Assembly: GCA_947626555.1 (NCBI GenBank)
Contig: CANQSP010000012.1
Coordinates: 1-35,580, forward strand
DNA: 35,580 nucleotides
Origin: an uncultured Clostridia bacterium
GTDB taxonomy: Bacteria > Bacillota > Clostridia > TANB77 > CAG-508
Direction of reading: 5' to 3'
The position numbers and the translations under genes were made by a program. Position 1 is the first letter of the stretch; every line of letters starts with the position of its first letter. Below the pieces are notes generated by a model. The model worked only from the letters and a program-made list of their open reading frames with translations, was not told the origin of the DNA and ran no database searches. Shown here piece after piece: positions 20,648-34,100 of this stretch.

Positions 20648-20853
20648 ATATTTCCGTAGAATTTATAATAATATATTACAAAATATTACAAAAAAGATTA
20701 TAAATTGAAAAATAAAATAAAAAATGAGTACCCGTAAAAATTAAAGATACTAACTAATAGATATACCTAAAATAGCCATTTACAATTTATGCAGAAGAAT
20801 ATAAAATTCTAGTAATTATAACAAAAGTCTAAAGAAGAAGGGGTATGAGAAAA

Positions 20854-22146
20854 ATGAAAAATAGAGAAGAGACAAAAATGGAAAATGAGGGAATAAAAAG
20901 AAGAACTAATGTTAAAGCAGTAATTGTTAAATTAGTTGCATTAATATTGGTAGTTGCTTTATTAGTAGTTGCAATGCAAATAGTTGTATTTTCTAGAAGA
21001 ACAACACAGCAGACAGAACAAGCAGAAGTACAAGCATTAGCTGAAAAAGAAGATTTTATAAAATCAATTCAGAAGGTAACAACAGATAATGAATATATGG
21101 TAATAAAAACAGATGCAAATGGAGTAAAGGTACCAGTACCAAGGGGATACGTAGGAAGTGATGTACCAGGAGAAAATACAGTTGCTGGCGGGTATGTAAT
21201 ATATGAAGGTGAAACGCCAGTTAATAGTTCGAATGCATTACAAGCACAAAAAGAGAGAAATCAATTTGTATGGGTACCAGTACCAGATATAAGCAAGGTG
21301 TATGGAATGGACGCTAATGGAAAAATGTGGGGAAAAACATATCGTTTTACAACTGAAACTGGTGAAAATATAGACTCTATGACCGGAACAAAGCCAAGTT
21401 CTTGGTCTTTAGATAGTAATGGTTTATTTATAAATTCTGGTGTTAAAGAACCAGATATATTAAAAACATTTGATGTACCAAAAAACTTTAAATTATATGG
21501 ATTACATAAAGAAAGTACAGAAGAATTTTTAATGGATATAGAAAAAGAATTTGAAACAAGTCTAATATGTATAGCTAAATATGGAGGATTTTATATAGGA
21601 AGATATGAAACAGGAGGATTAAGTGCACAAGCTGTAGTAAGAAAATTTGATAAAGATATTGGAAATCAAACTTGGTATACGATGTATGAGAAATGCAAAA
21701 AAATAAGAGGAGCAAATATGAATGTAGTAACTGGCATGATATTTGGAAGTCAATATGATAGAACATTAATGTGGATAATAGAAAGTGGAAACAAAACTAA
21801 AAAACAAGTAATAGAAGATAGTGAAGATTGGGCAAATGCGATAAATGTGGAATTAAAATATGACGAAGATGGTGACGGAACTGCAGAAAAAACAAAGAAA
21901 GCAAATTATGGTGCAATAATTCCAGCAGGTTCATGTGAGAAAACAAAAGCAAATAATATATATGATTTAGTAGGAAATGTATATGATTGGACATTACAAG
22001 GTAGTAGTGCTGAAAAAAGTAGAATAATACGAGGAGGTAGCTATTATATTAAGAGTACTGCTTCAACAGCAACGTCTTTTCTTGTTGGAGATTTGGATAA
22101 GACTAATATTAATGGAGGTTGTAGAGCGGTTCTATATATTAAGTAA
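20854..22146 (+). CDS. membrane-anchored SUMF1/FGE-sulfatase-fold (C-type-lectin-like) protein
   Basis: N-terminal TM (VIVKLVALILVVALLVVAMQIVVF); FVWVPVPDISKVYG, GNVYDWTLQ, RIIRGGSYYIK...NINGGCRAVLYIK motifs; ORF track start 20845, RBS spacing favours ATG 20854. Confidence 0.75.
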   Translation: MKNREETKMENEGIKRRTNVKAVIVKLVALILVVALLVVAMQIVVFSRRTTQQTEQAEVQALAEKEDFIKSIQKVTTDNEYMVIKTDANGVKVPVPRGYVGSDVPGENTVAGGYVIYEGETPVNSSNALQAQKERNQFVWVPVPDISKVYGMDANGKMWGKTYRFTTETGENIDSMTGTKPSSWSLDSNGLFINSGVKEPDILKTFDVPKNFKLYGLHKESTEEFLMDIEKEFETSLICIAKYGGFYIGRYETGGLSAQAVVRKFDKDIGNQTWYTMYEKCKKIRGANMNVVTGMIFGSQYDRTLMWIIESGNKTKKQVIEDSEDWANAINVELKYDEDGDGTAEKTKKANYGAIIPAGSCEKTKANNIYDLVGNVYDWTLQGSSAEKSRIIRGGSYYIKSTASTATSFLVGDLDKTNINGGCRAVLYIK

Positions 22147-22190
22147 AGCTAAAAAATTATATATGTATATATAACTTTTGGAGGTATAAT

Positions 22191-25100
22191 ATGAAAGATA
22201 TTGATAAAAAACTAATTAAGATGGAGAAAAGCAAAAGGACAGACAAGAAAAGAGTTATAAATAAAAAGCTGGTTACAAGTACAGGAATAGGGTTAATAGT
22301 AGTAATATTATTAGGAATATTACTATTTAATGCTATGTTTAATAATACGCAACAAATGAGTAATAAATATAATCCAGAACTAGCAGTTGCGATGGAATAT
22401 CCAAGGGTTACAGCTGGAGAAGAAAATGTTCCAAACACAAATTATGTCAAATTCGATGCATTCTTTTTAAAAGACTTAGATGGTGATGGTTATGCAGATA
22501 AAATAAGAGGAACATGTTTGGGATTATCAGATACAGATACTTTATATTTAAATCTAAATGTTCTAACTAATGGTACTTTAGAAAATGGACATATAGAAAT
22601 ACAAGGAAAAAATATAAATTTTAAAACAGCAATAGTGGAAGATGATGTAATACTTGGAGATTATATATCAGAGAATACAACAGAAATTAATTTAAAAAAT
22701 GTAAAAAGAGGAACTCAAAAGCTAATATATGGAACTATTAAAGCTCCAAGTTTAGACAATGATACCAAAAAATATAGTAGTAAAATAAACAAAGTAATAT
22801 TAACAGGAACACATAGAGCAGATAATGGACAAACTACAGCAATTAGAAAGGAAATAAATTTTACAGTAGATTGGCATGCAAGCGTATCATGTAACATTTA
22901 CAATTCTAAAGAAGCACAAGATGTAAGCAAAGCAGTAGATAGAGAAAATGGAAGTGTAAACTTGTCATTCTATATAGGAACAAAGGAAGAAAAAAATGAG
23001 GCAATTCTTAAATCTTCATATTTAAGTGGAACTATACCACCACTTAATGGATATATGCCAATAAAGGTAGAAATAACAGGAGCAGACATAACATCTACAT
23101 ATGATTATAATACAGGAAATTTTGAAATAACAAAATTGTCTGAAATAAATTCAAATAAGGTAGTAACGAAAGCTGTACCAAGAGATAATACATATGATTT
23201 TAATGTAATGTATCCAATACAAGCTTATGATGAATTAGGTTCAGATACAATAAGTATACAAATTCCAGTTCAAGCATATTATGAAGGGTATAATAATGAA
23301 AATAAAGAATTTGAAAATCCTATAAAATCAAATATTGCTACAGAAACATTGTGCTTCTTGTGGAGAAAAGGTGCTTTTGGAGGAATAGCAAGATTTGATG
23401 TAACAGTTGGAACGTATAGAAAATTTGACAAGCAGTATGTAGTATCAAAAAGAGAGCCACTAAAATTATATAATAAAACAGAAGAGCAAACATATGATAC
23501 TTATAAAGTTGATTGGTATGCAAGTATTGGTTCAGATGGAAATGGATATTCTATACGTATGAAGGAACAACCACAGGAGAAAGATGAAGATAGATTATTA
23601 AATAGCGAAAATCAATGGTATGATATGTCTGCATTCACAAAAAATATTGGAATATATTTTAGCGGAGCAAGCTTAACCTTAGGGGATAATGGAGAAATAA
23701 GAGTATATAATGCAGATAATGAACAATTATTACATACATTTACAAAAGATGATTGGGGAAAATATAATGATTCAACACCATTTATGTATGGAACACCAGT
23801 TACACACATAAAAGTAGAAACAAGTAGTGCAAATAGAAATACTGAATTAATAGTGCATAACATAAAAGAAATTAATGATGCAGAAGTAGTATCAAAATTT
23901 GGAAAGACAGAATTTGATAAATTACAATATATATATTCATATTTGGATGGAGATGTAAAAGCACAAAATGGGAACCAATATACAGATATAAATATGGATG
24001 AAAATTTTGCTTTATATGAGGCACCAATTTCTGTAGCAACAATAGATATAACAAAAGATATATTTGGAACTCAAAAAGAAGAAGAAGATGTTAATATAAC
24101 AATTAAAGCAGATGCATCTGGATATAATATGGAAAAGTGGAAAAATGGCAAATTTTTGGTAGAGTTACCAAAAGAAGTATTAGACATAAAAATTAATAGC
24201 ATTATATCTTCAGATAAAAGTGTTAATATTTTAGCACACGAAATATATGAACAACAAGGACAGAAATTCATACAAATAGAAACAGAAAATGAAACTCCTA
24301 CTAACTATGATTTAGTAATAAATTGCAATCTAACAGCTGATCCAAGAATTACAACACAAACAAAGCCATTAAAATTATATGCAATAAATGAAAATAATGA
24401 AAATTATAAAAATGCAATTAACGATACATATGATATAGATGGAGATTTAAACATAGTAGAAAAAATAAATTATGCAGAAGATGATATGTATTTCATATCA
24501 CCAAGCTCATTGATAACAGATCAACAAGCTACGAATTATAATAATAATGGAGATATAGTAGTAGCACCGCAAGTAGCAATGATAGACAAAAAAGAAGCTC
24601 ATACTGCGACTATAAAAGTAAATATTAAAAATGATTATGGTAGTACAGTAAGTGAAGTAAAGATTGTAGGAAAAATACCAACTAAAGGAAATACATATGT
24701 AATAGATGGAGAAAGTTTAGGCTCAACATACAATACAACAATGCAAGGTGCAATGACAATCCCAGAAGAACTAAAACAATATGTAACAGTATATTATTCT
24801 GATAAAGAAGATGCAACAGCGGACTTAGAAGATGAATATTGTAATTGGACACAAACTCCTGATTTTACAAAAGTAAAATCATACTTAATAGATTTTGGAA
24901 ACTATAAATTAAGTGTAGGTGAAGAAAGAAGTTTCAGTTATAATATAGAGATACCTACAGGAGTAAAATATAATGATATATCATATAGTACGCACGCAGT
25001 ATATTTCTGTTTAGATACAACTGGAGGAAAGTTCAAAACTGAAACAGAAACAAGTAAATTGGGATTTAGTATAGAGAGAAAATATAATCTTGTTTTAAAG

Positions 25101-28100
25101 AAATTAAGACAAGGAATGCAAACCGCAGTACAAGGTGCAGTATTCACAGTAAAAGAAGAAAATACTAATGATAGTAAGATAGGAACAACAAATGGACAAG
25201 GAACATTTACAATAAAAGATTTATATGTAGATAGAACATATATACTAGAAGAAGTTCGTACACCAAATTCTTTTGAAAAAAATACAGTAGAATACAAGTT
25301 TAAAGTTAAAGTATCTGAAAGTACTGATGAATTAGTACTAGAGCCTATATCAGGTCAAGGAACTATAAAGACTGCAAATATAGTACAAGCAAGAGAAGAA
25401 AATAAAGGTGCATTAAATATCGATGTAGAAAATATACCAAAATATCAAATAGTATTAACAAAGAAAGAAAAAAATTCAGCAAATACAATACCAGGAGCAA
25501 CATATAACATAAAAGGTGGAAATCTAGGAAGTGAAGGAATAACAATAGCTACAGATGGTAAAGGAAAATTAACAGTATTAGACTTATCAAGAGAAGTAGA
25601 ATATACTATAACTGAAATTTCTGCTGAAGGTTATTATGTAGATGAAACACCTAGAAAATTTAAATTAACAAATAACGGTGGAACGCTTCAATTTAAAACA
25701 TTATCAGGAACATTTACAAATACAAATGTAGTAATAGGAACAGGAGTATCGGGTACAGAAGCACTAGATAAAGTAGAGTTAGAACTACAAGATGAAAAAA
25801 TACCAACATACTCTGTAACATTAAAGAAATATGCTAAAGATAAAGATACTACTTTAAATGGAGCACAATTTAAAATTGAAGGAGAAGGAATAAAGGCAGG
25901 AGGAGAGATACTTACAACAAGTGATGCAGGAACTATAACTATAAATGGGTTATATGAATATATTGCAAGCAAACCAAAGATAACAGGAATATATACTGTA
26001 ACTGAAATAACTCCGCCTCAAGGGTATAGCTTAAATACGACACCTTTAAAATTTAAAGCACAAAAAAATGGTCAAAATTTAGAATTGAAAGTAATAAGTG
26101 GAAGCGAATTTATAAGGTCAGTAGGCTCAGATGGAGCAAAGAAGCAAGATATTACAGTGACAGGCTCAAGTATACAAATAGGATTGCAAGATGAACCACT
26201 ATTTAAAATAACGAAAGTAGAAAAAGGAACAAAAACACCTATACCAAATACTAAATTTAGGTTAATTGAATTAAACGAAAGATATGTAGAACAAGGACCT
26301 GCAAGAGATATTAATGGAGAAGAAGTCGGTGAATTAGAAACAATAAATGGAAAGACAATAAGAGTAGTAACAACAGATGAAGAAGGTGTAATTTCTTATG
26401 GATTAAGAAGCGGTTTATATAAAGCAGTAGAAGTTCAACCAGCAGATGGATATATACTTTCAGATAATGAACAAAGTAGAACATACTATTTTGGTATAGA
26501 TGTAAGTAAAGCACAAGAAACAAAACAAGGAGTATCTTGGGCAAATGAGGTAGCTAGTGGCAATTGGAACAAAGTTGAATCTGCTAAAAAGACTCAAGAC
26601 GAAGGAATTATAACAGTAGGATATTTTTCAGGTAAATTAGACTTAAATGGAGATGGAGTAGCAGATTTAACAGGTAAAAATAATGACTACAATGGATTTA
26701 TAGCAAAATATAATGGAGATGGAAGTTTACAGTTTGCAAAGAAAGTTTCATGTGATGAAAATACAAAGATTAAAGATATAATTGTAACACAAGATAGAGA
26801 ATATATAGTAGTTGGTTATTTTAATTATGGTAGTTTAAAAGTAGATGAACAGCAAACAGGTTTAACAAATACTACATTATTTGAAAAAGGTTTTGTTATG
26901 AAATTTACAGCCGATGGAACTTATTCTTGGAGTAAAGAAATTGCAGAAGCAAACAAAAATGTTAAAGCTGTTAGCGTAGTGGAAAATGGAAATAAAAATA
27001 TAATAGTTGGTGCAAATACTGATGGAAATGCAAAAATAGTAGAATATAATCAATCAGGAAACGAACAGAATAGAGCAGAAATACAAGATACAGTAGATAT
27101 AGAAGATATGACTACTAATTTAACGAATACTAGTATAATAGTAATAAGTTCAGGAAAGGAAGCAACAGAAACATCTACAACAGGAAGAATAGATACATAT
27201 CAAAATGGTGCAATTACATCAAATGCAACAGTAGATTTTAATCCATCAGCAATTACAAAGTTAAATACAGGAAGATATATTATAGTAGGAAACTATTTAA
27301 ATAGATCTCAAGAAGTAGAATCTAGTGGAGATTATGATAGTATTATTTTACAATATGATGGAAACTCTGCATTAAGTAATGCAAAGTTTATTAAAGGAAA
27401 TCTAGATGATATAGTTACATCAGTAGAAGCGACAAAAGATGGAGGCTTCTTAGTCGGTGCTTATACTCATAGTAGTACAGTAGATTTTAATAATGATGGA
27501 AATAATGAGATACAAGGCAAAGTAGGAAATACAGAGGCTTTAGTATTAAAGTATGATAATTCAGGAAATTATAGTTCATATAAACAAATTTCTGGTTCAG
27601 AAATGCAACAAGTAACAGATGTAGTAGAAAGAAAAGAAAATGAATTTGTAGCGGTAGGTTATTTTAACAGCCAAACAGTATCAGCAAATAAACCAAATTC
27701 ATACGAAATAAATTTGAACCGATTAAAATATACAGATGGATTTATATTAAACTATGGTGAAATAGTAACAGCACCAGAAATACCACAAAAGACAAATATT
27801 GAGGTAGAAAATGAATTAAAGAAATATGTTATTACTACAGAAGTAAAATTACTACAGGGTCAAAGCGAAAAAGGAGGAAGTATAACAGGGGATTCAGCAG
27901 GAGTTATTGAAACGGTACAACATGGCAAAAATAGTACATCAACAATTCAAATACAACCAAATTCAGGGTATAAAATTTTAAGTATAACAATAAATGACGA
28001 AGAGTATCCATTTACAGTAGAACAAAGTGGCACTGGATTAACATTACCAAATTTTACAAATATGACGAGTAACAAGCACATAGTAGTAACATTTAGTAAT

Positions 28101-31100
28101 ACAGTATCTAGTATAATAGTGCATCACTATTTAGATGGAACGCAAACTAATCCTCAACCTACAAAAGTATCAGATGATGAGACAAAAACAGGAAATATAG
28201 GAGAATATTACACAACAGCTCCACATACAGAATTAGAAAGATATGATTTGAAGAGAAAAGCAGATAATCAATATGACTTACCAACAAATAAGAGTGGTAC
28301 ATATACACAAAATGTTCAAGAGGTTACATATTTATATGTAGAGAGAAAAGTGCCATTAACAGTACATCATTACTTAGAAGGAACACAAACACCAGTAACA
28401 TTAGCAAATGGAAGTAGGGCTCAAGACGTAATAACGCAAGAAAATATAGGAACAGCATATACAACACAAGCATTAAAACCATATGATGATGGAACAGAGA
28501 CAGATAGAAGCAAAAAGCTAGCTGAAAAATATGAACTATGCAGAACACCAACCAATGCACAAGGACAATATCAATATCCTGGTGTAGAAGTAACATACGA
28601 ATATAGAATAAAGTCATATAATGTAATAACAAAAGTAAAAACACATACAGAATTAGATAAATATGATAATGGAGTACAAGTAAAAGGCGGAAAAATATTA
28701 GGAGAAGGACAAACTCCATATGAAAAAGTATTGCATGGAGAAAGTAATGAATTACCAATAACAGCAACACCGGATTCAAAATACAGAATAAAAGGAATAA
28801 CATTAAATGATAGACCATTGGTAGAAGGAACGGATTATACAGTAAATATTGCAGACGGAAGTATAACATTAAAAACAATAAAGAACATAACACAAGATCA
28901 AATAATAGTAGTAGAATTTGAAAAAGAGAAAACAGATATATTAGTTACAAAAGAGTGGAATCACGAAAATAATGTGTATGAGAAACCTACGAAAGCAGAA
29001 GTAAAATTAATTGATGTAAATCATCCAGAAAGAATATTAGGAACGGTAGAATTATCAGCAGCAAATGGCTACACACATACATTTACAGGACTAGAAAAAT
29101 ATTATAATAATGATGAAGAAATAATATATACAGTAATAGAAGAAGAAACAGATGGGGAAAATCCAATATATTATGAGCCAGTAATTACAACAGGGGAAGG
29201 TTCAATAAAAGTAGTAAATACATTTATAGGACCAGTTATTTCACAAAATAAAACATATGAAATAATAGCAAAAGATGGTTCAAAAGTGACAACAAGAGAT
29301 TATGTAATGGAACAAGAAAAAATAAGGTACACAATAACAGTAACAAATGAAGGACAAATAGAAAGAGATGTAGCAATAAAAGATGAAATACCAGCAGGAA
29401 CAACATTTGTAGAAGGCTCAATAAAAATAAATGGAAATGAAAGCTATGAATTAAAAGATGGTAGCCTAGCAAGCGAAAAAACACAAGCAAATTTAAGAGA
29501 TGGAATAACAGTAACAGTACCACCTAGAGCTCAAAAAGAAAATGGTCAAATAGTATTAAGCTTTGAAGTAATAGCTAATAAAATAGCAGAAGGTGCAGGT
29601 TATGCAAAAGATATATACAATACTGCAGTAGTTGAAGATGGTTCAATAGACAAAACAGAGCAAGAAAAAGAAGCTTCATCAGATAAAGTTACAGAAAAGA
29701 AACCACATATAACAATATCAAAGGCATCAGCAGAAGGAGAAAAAGTATCATATGCAAAACCAGGAAGAATAGCAATAGGAGACGAAATAATATATACAAT
29801 AACAGTAAGAAATGATGGAGAAGCTCCAGGAACGGTAAATATTAAAGACAAAATTCCTACAGCAACAGTGTATAAAGATGAAAGCTTAAGCGTAACAGGA
29901 CAATTAGAAACAGAGCAAGAATATACAATAGATCAATTAACCGGAGAGGGAATAGAAGTTACTGTACCAGAAAAAGAGGGAGAAGTAGTAGTTCAATTTT
30001 CTGTAATAGTAACAGGAATGAAAACAGTAGAAGTAGAAGGAACAGAAGGACCTGAAGAACAAGAAGTAGAATTAGATAACGAAGAATTAATAGTAAATAG
30101 TGCAACAGTAGAGAAGAACTTAGAAAATCCAAATATAGAAAAGGAAACAGAAACAACAAATGAAGTAGAAAATGTATATGTAAAACCAATAATTTCAGAA
30201 AACAAAACATTAACAACACAATATGGATTTGGATATGTTGTAGAAGATGAAATAATAACATATGCAGTAGTAGTATATAATGCAGGAGGATTAGCAAAAG
30301 ACGTAAAAATACAAGATATAATACCAGATGGAACAACGTTTATACCTGAAAGTATAAGAGTAAATGGAAATACTATGTATAGAGAAGAAGATTACTCTAC
30401 AAAAACAGCAGAAAACTTAGAAGAAGGAATAATAGTATATGTTCCAGAAAAAGAAAATGGAATAGATGGACAAACTATATTAAGCTTTAAAGTATCAGTA
30501 AATAAATTACCAGATGGAATACTTATGAAACAAATAAGAAACACAGCAATAGTAGATGATAGGCAAACAAATGAAAAACAAACAATGGTAAATAAAACAG
30601 ATATAGAATTTAAGAAAACAAGTAATCCAGAAACAGGCTCAATAGTAAGAAAGGGAGACGAAATAACATATACAATAGAGGCAGAAAACAAAGGAACAGC
30701 AGCACAAGACATAGTTATAAGAGATGATATACCAGAAGGAACAGAATTTGTAGAAGACAGTTTAACGATTACAAGAACAATAGGAGAAAATTACTTTAAA
30801 TATGGAAAAGCAGACTTAGAAAGAGGAATAGAGATAAATCTATTTGATGGAGAAAAATTAACATTAGAATTTAAAGTAAAGGTAAAAAATATAAAAGATG
30901 GAGACAAAATAAAGAATGTAGCTGTAATAAATGGTATACCATCGAATGAAACAGAGCATACATATTCAGAAGCAGTAATATCAGGAGAAAAAATAGCAGA
31001 AACAACAAATAAAAAAGCATATGTAATACAAGGAGAACAAATAACATATACAATTAAATTAAAGAACGAAGGAACAACAGCAGGATATGCTATAGTAAAA

Positions 31101-34100
31101 GACACAATACCAGCGAGAACTACATTTGTAGAAGGCTCTATAAAAGTAAATGGAGAATCTAGTTACGAAATAGGAAGTAAATTAAATCATGAAGGAAAGG
31201 AATTAGAACCAAAAACAGAGATAGACTTGAGTCAAAAAACTCCAGAATATCTAGAAGAAGGAATAAAAGTATATGTTCCAGAAAAGACATACAATGCAGA
31301 AACAAGTAGATGGGAAAATGGAGAGGTAACAGTAAGCTTTGATGTAACAGTAAATGAAGAAACAGAAGGAGATGTAAGAAATAAAGCAGTAATAGACAAA
31401 GATCCAACAAATCCAGATGACCCAGATTTAGACGATCCAGATAATCCAAAAGAGCCAGAAGAGCCAACAAATGAGGTAGTAATACCAGTAGTAACATATG
31501 AAAAAGAATCAGCAATAATAGAAAGAAGAAAACCAGAACTAGCTTTAGAAGAAAACGAAGCAAGTGTAGGAGACAAAATAAAATACACAATTAGAATAAG
31601 CAATACAGGAAGTATAGACGTAGAAAATATAGAAGTAAAAGATAATATACCAGATGGTGTAGAAATAATAAACATAGAAAATGAAGGACACTTAGAAGAT
31701 GGTATAATAACATGGCAGATAGCACAAGTACAAGCAAATTCAGAAAAGACAGTAAGCTTCACAGTAAAAGTAAAATATACAAGAGATGAATACACAATAG
31801 CCAATATAGCTACAGTAGATGGAAAGGAAACAAACGAAACAGAAAATCCATATAAAAAGCCTGATCCACAAATAGAAAGCCAAGTTGATAAAACTGGAAC
31901 AGAAAAAATAACAACAAAAGATTCAAAAGTATATTATGAAATAAGATATAATGCACAAGTAGATGAATTTGTAGGAAAAGCAAGAATAACAATAGTAGAT
32001 ACTTTACCATACCCAATAGACACAGAAGATGAAAACTTAATATTAGACGAAGGAGAATATGAAGAAGTAGAAGATTTAGAAACAGGAGAAACAAAATACA
32101 CAGTAACATGGGTACAAGAAATAGATCCAATAGATACATTTGAAGCAGGAGAAGCAAAAGAAATATCAATAACAAAAGTATTAGGAGTAAACTTCATATA
32201 TGGAAGTCTAAACGATAATACAGGAAGTATGGAAAACAAAGTAGATGCAAAAATAGAATTATTAGAACCAATAACAAAAGAAGATCCAGATGAGCCAGAT
32301 GAGCCAACAGAATATGAGAAAGTAAAAGAAGACAATAAAGAAGATACGCATGATACTTCAATAGAAATACCGGCAAAAGTAGTAGTACATCACTACATCT
32401 ATGATGAAGAATTACAAGAAGAAACAGACGTAAGCATAGCACCAGATGTAACAATGGATGGATTTGTAGGAAGAGAGTATACTACAACACCATCAGAAGA
32501 GGTACCAGCAAACTACACATGTAAAAATGCAAAGCCAGATAAATACGAAGGAAAATTTACCGAAGAAGACATAGAAGTAACATACTACTATAGTTTAACA
32601 ACACCAGAAGTAACAAACGAAGTAGAAAAAACAGCAACAGTGGTACAAACTGACCCAGATGGGTCAATTGGGGACAGTCCCCAATTGAGAAGAGAAGACG
32701 GAATAGTAACATACACAATAAGATACAAAGCAACAATAAAAGACTACATAGGAAAAGCAGTAATAGAGATAGTAGATACATTACCATATGCAATAGACAC
32801 AACTAAAGCGGAGGTAGACTTAGATGGTGGAGAGTATAACGCAGAGAATAATACAATTACATGGCTAGAGACAATAGAGGGAATAGATACGTATGCTAAT
32901 AAAGATGTGCAACAAGAAAATGAAGAAGAAAGTAGTCAAGGACAACAAGGAACTAGCGAAGAACAAGGCGAGGGTTCTGTAGGACAAGGAACTGATGAAG
33001 AACAAGAAAAAATACAAGGACAATATGAAAACGGAACATATACAATAGAAATAGTAAAAGAAATTAAAGTAGTATATGTAGACCAAGATGTAACAAAAGA
33101 TATAGTAAATGAAGTAACAGGAAAAACGAATTTATATTATCCAGAAAATCATCCAGGAAAGGATCCAGAAGATGAGTTAGTAACGGAAGAAGCAACAGAT
33201 GACGAAGTGGTAAAACAAAAATACAAGGCAAATTTAAGAGTAGAGAAGATATGGCAAGATAATGATAATTTAAAACAACATCGTCCAGAAAGTGTAATGA
33301 TAACAATAAAAGAAAAAAATAGTGAAGAAATAGTATTTGAAAATATGGAAGGACTAGATGAAGAAGTAAAAGAAGTTCTAATAGAAATACTAAGTGAAGA
33401 AGGAAAGACAGTAGAGCTTAGCGAAGAAAACAACTGGTTATATGAAGTAACAGATTTACCAAAATATGATGAAACAGGAAGGAAATTAGAATATGTAGTA
33501 ACTGAAAGTGAAGTAAACGAAAATGACTTAGAATACTATGAGGAGCCAGAGATAGTAAACTTAGAAGATCAAACAGATGAAGCGACAAACTATGTGGTAA
33601 GAGTAAAGAATGCATACAAACTATTTGAAACAGATTTAAATACAGAGTTAACAAAAGATGGACCAGAGCAAATACATGCATCTAGAGAAATATTAAATTA
33701 TAAGATTCACTTTACAGCAGAAATAACAGATTATATAGGCGAATCAAAAGTAATATTAGTAGATACATTGCCATATGAAATAGACGAAGAAAAACCATAT
33801 GACTTAGCTGGAGGAACATATGATAGACTAGAAAAAACAATAACATGGGAAGATGACTTAGGACATATTAATGTAGGAAAAGAAGGAACATATTTAGTAG
33901 ATATAACAAAAGAAATATCATTAGTATATAAAGATTTAGATGCAACACAAGAAGAGATGATAAATGAAGTAAAAGGACGAATAGAGTTATATGAAACAGA
34001 ACAAAAAGACGAAAAAGAAACAACATATGAAACCGACATTAATATAAATGGAAAAGTAATAGTAAGATATGTAGATATAGACTCTAAGGAAGATATAACA

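Noticed and set aside
20564-20853. DGR template repeat or reverse transcriptase near the SUMF1-like gene
   Set aside because: No RT motif and no near-copy of the SUMF1-like gene's 3' end was visible anywhere in the window.
22157-22174. TTATATATGTATATATAA palindrome before the giant gene
   Set aside because: Simple AT alternation expected in such AT-rich intergenic DNA; short and lacking a distinguishing core.
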